A stretch of DNA of 10,094 nt from Baffinella frigidus (taxonomy: Eukaryota; Cryptophyceae; Cryptomonadales; Baffinellaceae). Every line of letters starts with the position of its first letter. The stretch's first letter is position 1. The stretch covers positions 454,297 to 464,390 of the forward strand of contig MU646607.1 in NCBI GenBank assembly GCA_026770585.1, read 5' to 3'. A program made the translations under genes and the position numbers. Below are positions 5,295 to 10,094 of this stretch, one piece after another. The notes below the pieces were generated by a model. That model was not told the origin of the DNA, did not search any database, and saw nothing but the letters and a program-made list of their open reading frames with translations.

Positions 5295-5434
5295 CGGGTT
5301 TATGGTTTGGAGTGTAGGGTTTGGGATTTGGGGTTTAGGGTTTGGAGTTTGGGGTTTAGGGTTAAGGGTTCAGGGCCCAGGGTTGAGGGTCTATGGTTTG
5401 GAGTTTAGGGTGTAGGGTGTAGGGTGCAGGGTTT
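5295..5434. repeat. Degenerate AGGGTTT heptamer array, 20 units
   Basis: Twenty consecutive units keep a strict 7-bp register with no indel. AGGGTTT occurs several times among variants such as GGAGTTT, GGGGTTT, AGGGTGT and AGGGCCC. The G-rich strand is on plus, opposite in orientation to the CCCTCAA array at 144. Three more heptamers (CGGGTTT, CGAGTTT, CGGGTTT) lie at 5515-5535. It fits decayed interstitial telomeric DNA. An open frame through it yields a low-complexity GLGFGVWGLG peptide, which I treat as an artefact. Confidence 0.88.
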
Positions 5435-5597
5435 ACATGGGAGGGAGCATTGAGGAAGTCTCGAGAGGAATTTGAGCCATTTTCTGCTGGTGCACGAATG
5501 CGACGTGCCTGTTTCGGGTTTCGAGTTTCGGGTTTGCAACGGGGGGTGGGCACCGTGCCCAAATAGGCTGAGACAGAGCTAGGAAGAGACAACTTCC

Positions 5598-5640
5598 TGT
5601 GTCCGTTTATGGTGGGAGTTACCATAACCTCGGGGACCTA
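5598..5640 (+). repeat. Dispersed repeat family A, partial copy
   Basis: TGTGTCCGTTTATGGTGGGA followed by GTTACCATAACCTCGGGGACC, resembling the partial copy at 3168. It is weak and rests on one shared motif of about 20 bp. Confidence 0.4.
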
Positions 5641-5730
5641 CAGAAGGGTCGCACCGAGCAAGGTTGATCAAGGGATGGTGGGGAGGATCGCCGAGAAGTC
5701 CTCGTCGCCCGCCATGTCCGACGAAGCAGG

Positions 5731-5869
5731 CCACCAGCCCTCAGAGGGGGGGCAAATCGTCTGTTGTAATCCCCGTGATTTGTACTGGAGGTCACCGGAA
5801 TCTGGCGACCTGTGGTACAAATCAGGGGTCTCAACAAAGAAGACTTGCTCCCGATCTGAGGGCTGGTGG
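5731..5869. repeat. Long imperfect hairpin (about 139 nt)
   Basis: CCACCAGCCCTCAGA (5731-5745) is the exact reverse complement of TCTGAGGGCTGGTGG (5855-5869). Inside, GATTTGTAC (5777-5785) pairs with GTACAAATC (5815-5823), and AGGTCACCGGA (5789-5799) with TCTGGCGACCT (5801-5811) apart from two positions. The apex is near 5800. Weak outer pairing reaches GTCCTCG at 5697 and CGAGGAC at 5902. Frames on both strands through it are mirror images of the palindrome. It may be a decayed foldback element, or a small-RNA precursor if transcribed. Confidence 0.8.
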
Positions 5870-5937
5870 TCCGGCATCTTGCGCGACGTGGACGCGTTCC
5901 TCGAGGACGGAACGTCTCAGTCCTCGAGCCGAAGGAT

Positions 5938-6168
5938 TATCCTCTTGCCGGTTTTATAGTGGAATAATACCTTTAGAACATATTTTTTGGCTTGTAGCAA
6001 AGATCTCAAGATTTCATCGCAGCTCGATTTTTTTTAATCTCGAGGATCTCAGATCCTCGAGATCCTGGATCTGCGCTTTCAGATTTGAAAAAGGACAAAA
6101 ATTAGGGGTGAAATTAAGCAGAATACCCGATAGATGAACACTTTATTTTTCAAACCGGCAAGAGGATA
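5938..6168. mobile_element. TIR element with TA borders
   Basis: 17-bp perfect TIRs TATCCTCTTGCCGGTTT (5938-5954) and AAACCGGCAAGAGGATA (6152-6168), with TA as the outermost bases on both sides. Length 231 bp, with no coding capacity. The interior has a perfect 11-bp-arm palindrome, CTCGAGGATCT (6039-6049) and AGATCCTCGAG (6051-6061). It fits a fourth non-autonomous TA-target family. Confidence 0.78.
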
Positions 6169-6600
6169 CGTGGCGGATACGAGGCGTGTTTACAAGCCAA
6201 ATATGGACCTTTGCTGGGGCGTGAAAAGGATTTGGAAGACGGAATATTTTACCCCAAGTCCTTCAGGTCGTTTTGAAGGCAAGCTCACGCTGAGCACTCT
6301 GATCTAAAAAATCCCGAAAATAATTAACGAGTCTTTGAACTAAGGCCAGTTGAAAACCGGCCCTTTTATAGCTGCCGAAACATTCTCTCGAGAATTATGG
6401 ACCTTTCTTACCACACAGTCCCCATACAATTTGATCTCGAATTAGTCAACTGTCAACTCGCGGCTGAATTGCTCCGCGAAATCGTGTAGTAAAGAAGGAA
6501 ATCGATCAAGGTAAAAGCCTTGTTTCAACTTTCCAGCAAGCTTTTGAGTTTTAAACGGCATTGTAAAACGATTCTCTGGTACAAAAACATTTACCTCTGT
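6169..6600. other. AT-richer spacer, little seen
   Basis: No supported gene. It contains CTTCAGGTCGTTTTGAAGGC (6261-6280), a motif shared with the 170-bp repeats at 7741 and 8195, and a short GGCC...GGCC stem near 6344. Base composition is clearly more AT-rich than in the first 5 kb. Confidence 0.5.
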
Positions 6601-7115
6601 GTGGTCAACAGGGCTGGGAACTCAACTCATCGTTGTTGAGTTGAGCCAGTATCATGAATCATGAGTTCGTTGTTGAGTTGAGCTGAGTTGAGCCAATTCC
6701 ATGGTTTTGAGAATCCTTGTTGAGTTGAGTTGAGCACTCAGCTCAGCAAGGCTCATTAGGCTCAATAAGAATTAGGTGCCAAAAGTCGGTTTGTACCAAA
6801 ATCTGAGAAATTTGTACCAAAATCTGTTCCTGGTTCAAAATTTTGGTACCAGGATTTTCAACTAAATCGTTTTTGGTTGGCCGAAATTTTCAGAAATGCC
6901 GTACAACTTGGACACGACGACGCCAATTTTGGCTGTGCTCATTAAGGCTCATTAAGGATCATTTGGCTCAACTCATTCTTGTTGAGTTGAGCTGTTGAGC
7001 CGATCTGAGCTGGGGAGTTGTTGTTGAGTTGAGCCGGCTCATTATTGGCTCAACTCAACACATTGTTGAGCCTTATTGAACCGTCGCTTAATGAGTTCCC
7101 AGCCCTGGTGGTCAA
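6601..7115. mobile_element. hAT-type MITE with 8-bp target duplication
   Basis: The 16-bp perfect TIRs CAGGGCTGGGAACTCA (6609-6624) and TGAGTTCCCAGCCCTG (7092-7107) bound a 499-bp element. The 8-bp string GTGGTCAA directly abuts both ends (6601-6608 and 7108-7115). CAGGG-type TIRs with 8-bp duplications define hAT superfamily insertions. The subterminal regions carry many GTTGAGTTGAGC motifs in both orientations, the usual place for transposase binding sites in this superfamily. The interior has a tandem TTTGTACCAAAATCTG (6790 and 6811). There is no transposase frame, so it is non-autonomous. Confidence 0.95.
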
Positions 7116-7155
7116 GACCGTCCATAATTTTCGAATGGTCCATAATTACCATGGT

Positions 7156-7540
7156 CGGATAGCGAGGGGGCAAACCGACGTTTTGAGACACTTTGATAAA
7201 TTATTTTAACGATTAGATTACGCAAACACGTCCCCGTCACGTCACGGTCAACTGCAGGACGCATCTACACGAAACGTCTTTAAAAAAGACGCAGAAACAA
7301 TCGAGAAGATTCGATAAGGGGGTGAAATGAGATACGTCGCGGTTGAATTGGATAGGGGTGCATTTCACCCATGTGATAAGATTCGTCATCTTTACCACCT
7401 ACGCGCCCTTTCTATATTGGTCCGACCCCCTTCCGCGTGACCAGGGATCCTCTGGTTCCTGGGAATTGGAGCCCTTTCTCAGTTCCCGTCGGCCTTGAAG
7501 CCCAGAATCTCAAACGATTTATTTGCCCCCTCGCTATCCG
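7156..7540. mobile_element. TIR element, GCGAGGGGGCAAA ends
   Basis: CGGATAGCGAGGGGGCAAA (7156-7174) is the exact reverse complement of 7522-7540. TA dinucleotides at 7160-7161 and 7535-7536 are possible target copies, in which case the element starts at GCGAGGGGG. The 385-bp span has no supported gene; it includes CGTCTTTAAAAAAGACG, a small stem-loop near 7280. The superfamily is unresolved. Confidence 0.72.
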
Positions 7541-7559
7541 AGCAAGGTCGTACACGCCT

Positions 7560-7589
7560 CGTACGAAGCTTCGTGCGAAGCTTCGTACG
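7560..7589. repeat. Near-perfect 30-bp palindrome
   Basis: CGTACGAAGCTTCG is followed, after two central bases, by the mirror CGAAGCTTCGTACG. Each half is itself built on the palindrome CGAAGCTTCG. Variants (GTATGAAGTTCGTATGAAGC) continue to about 7633. Confidence 0.85.
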
Positions 7590-7631
7590 AGCTCGTAGGA
7601 CCTATCATTGTATGAAGTTCGTATGAAGCTT

Positions 7632-7653
7632 CGTATCTGATCTATCAGATACG
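7632..7653. repeat. Hairpin CGTATCTGAT
   Basis: CGTATCTGAT (7632-7641) and ATCAGATACG (7644-7653) form a perfect 10-bp stem with a 2-nt gap. It directly precedes the left end of the composite element at 7657. Confidence 0.85.
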
Positions 7654-7670
7654 ATATACGAAGGGGTGGG

Positions 7671-7840
7671 TCCTATATTGGAACTCTTTTTTGACGTATA
7701 TTTGCGGCATGACCGAGGGCTCGTGACCATGTAAACCTTTAGGTCGTTTTGAAGGTCTCGTCCAGGGCTAGTGCACTGGCGAAAAAAAATTGTACCTGGC
7801 ATTTTTAGTCTTGAGTTGTAGGCCGCACCAGACCCGGGCT
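7671..7840 (+). repeat. 170-bp direct repeat, copy 1
   Basis: Matches 8126-8293 over its whole length. Shared blocks include ACTCTTTTTTGACGTATATT, GCGGCATGACCGAGG, AGGTCGTTTTGAAGGTCT and the run GGCGAAAAAAAATTGTACC. The few differences include a 2-bp insertion (GTGCACTGG for GTGACTGG). Open frames on the minus strand through both copies give near-identical peptides, which is expected from the repeat. Confidence 0.92.
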
Positions 7841-7915
7841 TTCGGCGGCAAATTTTCCCTTTTTCTAATTTGGAACCAATTTGGGACCTGAAATAACCTG
7901 TTTAACGCCTATGCC

Positions 7916-7968
7916 CCTACGATTCTTGGTATCACCCAGGTGCTGGGAGATACCGTAGGGAAGATTCC
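7916..7968. repeat. Imperfect hairpin CCCTACG/CGTAGGG
   Basis: CCCTACG pairs with CGTAGGG, and GGTATC with GATACC, around CACCCAGGTGCTGGGA. It is followed by a short tandem, GTAGGGAAGATTC then GTAGGAAGATTC. It sits between the two 170-bp repeats. Confidence 0.6.
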
Positions 7969-8073
7969 GTAGGAAGATTCGGCAGCTGAATCGCTCCCAT
8001 CTAGGGGGATGTCATGATAGCATCGACATTGCGATGCAAGGCTGTGTTTTTGTGTCATCGTAAGCCTTTTTTT

Positions 8074-8106
8074 CATATCATGATATGCTATTCATATCAT
8101 GATATG
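8074..8106. repeat. Two copies of palindrome CATATCATGATATG
   Basis: The 14-bp perfect palindrome occurs at 8074-8087 and 8093-8106, separated by CTATT. It lies just upstream of the second left-end-like sequence at 8111 and could be a duplicated target or subterminal site. Confidence 0.85.
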
Positions 8107-8125
8107 CACCTACAAAGGGGTCTAC

Positions 8126-8293
8126 CCTATGTTGGAACTCTTTTTTGACGTATATTTGCGGCATGACCGAGGTCTCGTGACCATGCCAACCCTTAGGTCG
8201 TTTTGAAGGTCTTGTCCAGGGCTAGTGACTGGCGAAAAAAAATTGTACCTGGCATTTTTAGTCTTGAGTTGTAGGCCGCACGTGACCCGGGCT
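8126..8293 (+). repeat. 170-bp direct repeat, copy 2
   Basis: Second copy of 7671-7840, about 455 bp downstream in the same orientation. It is preceded by a terminus-like TACAAAGGGGTCTACC at 8111, while copy 1 is preceded by TACGAAGGGGTGGG; the repeat is therefore the left part of the element family. Confidence 0.92.
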
Positions 8294-8690
8294 GACATAG
8301 CCTTACCATGACATAAACATGCTGATATAGCACCTATCATGACATAAAAACAGGTTATTTCAAGGTCCCAAATTGGTTCCAAATTAAAAACAGTTCCAAA
8401 TTAGGATAGACCCCTTCGTAGAGCTCTTCGTCGGACGTTTCCGTCTCTTGACAATAATTCACTTGACCCGGCCCTCAAACTTTACGACAGGACGTGTACA
8501 GTTCTCGTCCATCAAAGAACAGGCGCGGATCTTGGACTCCAGGGGAGTTTTTACCACACCACGCGGATTGAAGGGGAGCTTTGATTTGGTCGAAGTTTTG
8601 TCGGTCATGGAGACAGTTGGACACACGGACTAAGCTCTCTTGGCATTGTACAATGATCCACACACTCATCTAGAACTTTCTGCTGACGGA

Positions 8691-8807
8691 CCTGGTCATA
8701 ATCCCTGGTCATAATTCCATCTGGAATGTTCTTTACAACTGGTCACCTGGTCATATTTCCTTCTGGTTTACACCATTCTCCTGGTCATAATTCCTTCTGG
8801 AATGTTC
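8691..8807. repeat. 28-bp minisatellite, three units
   Basis: CCTGGTCATAATTCCATCTG followed by GAATGTTC occurs at 8704-8731 and 8780-8807, with a diverged unit at 8746-8773 and a partial one at 8691. Spacing is irregular (42 and 34 bp). Confidence 0.85.
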
Positions 8808-8963
8808 ATGATCCCTGGATGCGTCTCTTCGGAGCTCCGAGGGGTTTGCTTGTCGAGATCACGATAGCGGAACCCACCCCTGCAAGATCTTGAAGAGACG
8901 CCCCGCCAATTAAGGGACACCCCGTGAATTAAGGTGCTACCTACACCACTGTGGCCCATCCAA

Positions 8964-9004
8964 AATGGAAAAAACATGACGCTGAGCGTCATGTTTTTTC
9001 CATT
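8964..9004. repeat. Perfect 41-nt palindrome
   Basis: AATGGAAAAAACATGACGCT (8964-8983) and its exact reverse complement (8985-9004) are separated by a single G. All 20 bp match, so both strands encode the same peptide string (NGKNMTLSVMFFPF), explaining mirror frames here. Perfect identity of arms suggests recent origin or active correction. Confidence 0.97.
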
Positions 9005-9009
9005 CCCCT

Positions 9010-9069
9010 CACGTGGCGCGAAGCGCCACGTGTTGGCGCGAAGCGCCGTTGAGCGCGAAGCGCCACGTG
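9010..9069. repeat. Three GCGC-GAA-GCGC hairpins in series
   Basis: CACGTGGCGC-GAA-GCGCCACGTG (9010-9032) is a perfect 10-bp stem. GGCGC-GAA-GCGCC (9035-9047) and GCGC-GAA-GCGC with a downstream CACGTG (9053-9069) follow. GAA loops closed by C-G are stable in DNA and RNA. Tandem duplication of one hairpin unit is the simplest origin. Confidence 0.92.
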
Positions 9070-9289
9070 TTGAGTCACATATAAATCTTAACACGTCCCA
9101 ACACATGTCTTTCGAACAGACGTGTTATCTGTAGTAAAAACTCCCCTGAAAAGCTCCCCTCCCCTTCAGTCCGTCAGCATGTACCGGTAGTAAAACTCCC
9201 CTGGAGTCCAAAGACCGAACAGGCGCAGACATGTGTTCTTTGATGGACGAAAACGTGTGGTAAAGAGTCACGCGGCCCAGTCCGAGATG

Positions 9290-9350
9290 TAATGTAATGT
9301 CCATGTGACAATCACATGGACATTAGTAATGTAATGTCCATGTGACAATC
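9290..9350. repeat. TAATGTCCATGTG direct and inverted repeat
   Basis: A 24-bp direct repeat starts at 9290 and 9327 (TAATGTAATGTCCATGTGAC then AATC). Between them CACATGGACATTA (9313-9325) is the exact complement of TAATGTCCATGTG (9295-9307), giving a 13-bp stem with a 5-nt loop. An inverted and a direct copy of one unit lie side by side. Confidence 0.93.
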
Positions 9351-9900
9351 GGACGAGCGCACCATGCTCTAGGATCCTGTGCGCTTGCTACGCTCGAGCG
9401 GCGGCTACTCTCATGCCAGCGGCCAGCCCCAGCCGCAGCGCTCGGACGATGGCGCGCTCCACCGCCGTGCCCCAAAGACCCGCTCGATTCCCGGACCCCT
9501 GCGCCGACCCAGCCCGGATCCCGCCCCAGCCCCATCGTTCATTCCGAACGAAGGATTCAAACCAAGAATTTTGTCCTTTTTGTCGTGTCCGGCTAAATGT
9601 CTAATCTCTAATCAATTTTGTTGTTTTAAAAGCTGACTGGTACTAATTTCTAAGGACGTGTGATCGTCAATTCAAGGTCCACATTTCGATTTCCCCGAGA
9701 GAAAAAAATGGCTCAAAGGGCAATCTTCGCGCGCAGATTAGTCAGAGTTGCCGTCGGCCGATTTTCTCGCCACTTCGTGGGGAGCTGGAGCTAAGCCCAT
9801 CTTGTGAATCCTGAACTTTGTACGACAAAAATCGACCAAGAACTGCTCTTTTGGAGAACTTCATCACCCAGAGGTCCACATTTGCAGCACCCCCTGGTAC
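9351..9900. other. GC-rich block then AT-rich spacer, no gene supported
   Basis: 9351-9545 is strongly C-rich on the plus strand and stays open in several frames on both strands at once, the pattern expected from composition and not from one coding frame. Conceptual products are proline/arginine-rich and have no recognisable domain. After about 9550 the sequence turns AT-rich and frames close. An exon of an unrecognised gene cannot be excluded. Confidence 0.4.
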
Positions 9901-9926
9901 CGTATTTAATTAAATAAATCTCACCG

Positions 9927-10060
9927 TGACATTTGACTTCCCCGGGGGGGGGGTGACATTTAGTGTATGATCTCTCCCCCAGGTTCCCCGGGGGGGGTGA
10001 CATTTGGGGGGGGCGACATTTCCCCTCCCCTCTGTTCCCGCTGCGAGGGGGGCGACATTT
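9927..10060. repeat. Five GACATTT motifs with G-runs
   Basis: GACATTT occurs at 9928, 9955, 9999, 10015 and 10054. Four of the five are preceded by a run of six to ten G with T or C between (GGGGGGGTGACATTT type). The first and last are followed by GACT. Spacing is irregular (27, 44, 16 and 39 bp). The G-runs could form quadruplexes on the plus strand. It resembles a degenerate minisatellite. Confidence 0.8.
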
Positions 10061-10094
10061 GACTACAAGCCCCTTGGGGGGGCTTTTTTTGCGG

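Larger units (their letters stand above)
7657..8420. mobile_element. Composite inverted-repeat element
   Basis: The outer ends match in inverted orientation: TACGAAGGGGTGGGTCCTAT (7657 on) against the reverse complement of the sequence ending ACCCCTTCGTA at 8420, both with outermost TA. Inner arms add a stronger pair: 7867-7903 with 8348-8386 (about 38 bp, differing by one indel and edge changes). A second left-end-like sequence, TACAAAGGGGTCTACCCTAT, sits at 8111, so at least two family members appear fused or nested. No transposase frame is visible. Confidence 0.7.
8462..9282. repeat. Large diverged inverted repeat
   Basis: Left-arm motifs TCGTCCATCAAAGAACA and TTGGACTCCAGGGGAGTTTT (8506-8556) reappear inverted at 9185-9250, along with GAAGGGGAG and the GGGCCGCG/GGCC edges. 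Arms are about 120 bp and unevenly diverged, with short insertions. No target duplication or sharp terminus is visible. It could be an old foldback transposon or an inverted duplication. Frames through it are not supported as genes. Confidence 0.65.

Noticed and set aside
5664-6137. 157-residue plus-strand frame, the longest in the window
   Set aside because: It runs through the long hairpin at 5731-5869 and into the TIR element at 5938. Composition changes sharply along it and no domain or motif is recognisable; mirror frames exist on the other strand.
8768-9106. 112-residue minus-strand frame
   Set aside because: It passes through the minisatellite, the perfect 41-nt palindrome and the GAA hairpins; the plus strand gives the same NGKNMTLSVMFFPF string, as a palindrome must.
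9342-9636. Overlapping proline/arginine-rich frames in the GC-rich block
   Set aside because: Three plus-strand frames and one minus-strand frame stay open together, a sign of base composition. No conserved motif; an exon cannot be fully excluded but is not supported.
9690-9725. ATGGCTCAAAGGG, recalling the end of a dinoflagellate spliced leader
   Set aside because: Only about eight bases agree, the upstream part of the leader is absent and no donor site in the right place is visible.
9791-10003. 70-residue minus-strand frame with repeated KCHPPPG strings
   Set aside because: The repeat is the translation of the G-run plus GACATTT array, and no signal of coding is seen in the rest.
10067-10090. 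AAGCCCC-TT-GGGGCTT stem followed by T-run, like a Rho-independent terminator
   Set aside because: The setting is eukaryotic and no gene lies upstream; G-runs and T-runs here are part of low-complexity sequence at the window edge.

Overview
This window looks like a gene-poor, repeat-packed stretch of a eukaryotic nuclear genome. It is probably from an alga or other protist, or a plant-like lineage, but I cannot name the species. The reasons are: no open reading frame has a recognisable domain or a sustained coding signal; heptamer arrays related to the CCCTAAA/TTTAGGG type of telomere repeat occur at several places; and a large part of the DNA consists of short terminal-inverted-repeat (TIR) elements with TA or 8-bp target duplications, typical of non-autonomous eukaryotic DNA transposons (MITEs). 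I report no protein-coding gene, tRNA or rRNA.

Layout. 1-213: a pure (CAAAAAA)n array, then a degenerate CCCTCAA-type heptamer array, resembling a chromosome-end or subtelomeric border. 214-1290: GC-rich, with an 85-bp direct duplication (432/649) and a 14-bp-arm hairpin (1008-1050). 1290-2366: related repeat blocks containing CCCTAAA motifs and a duplicated 120-bp segment. 2060-4585: a cluster of one TA-flanked MITE family (four near-complete copies, one right-truncated copy and one relic that carries another copy nested inside it), mixed with other dispersed repeats. 2441-2549, 4171-4324 and 4670-4771: further foldback elements, two of them sharing core sequence with the main family. 4829-5226: three copies of a TCAAC/GTTGA palindrome. 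5295-5434: twenty consecutive heptamers of degenerate AGGGTTT. 5731-5869: a long imperfect hairpin. 5938-6168: a TA-flanked TIR element. 6601-7115: a clear hAT-type MITE with an 8-bp target duplication. 7156-7540: another TIR pair. 7560-7653: dense palindromes. 7657-8420: a composite inverted-repeat element containing two 170-bp direct repeats. 8462-9282: a diverged large inverted repeat enclosing a 28-bp minisatellite and a set of near-perfect hairpins. 9341-9560: a GC-rich block with no supported gene. 9927-10060: five GACATTT motifs associated with G-runs.

No genes act together here. The biology visible is transposon insertion, nesting and duplication in a subtelomere-like environment. The strongest evidence is the nested MITE insertion, which shows the TA target duplication directly, and the hAT element with intact TIRs and target duplication. 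The most speculative candidates for function are the long hairpins, which might feed small-RNA pathways, and the three TTGAC palindromes.
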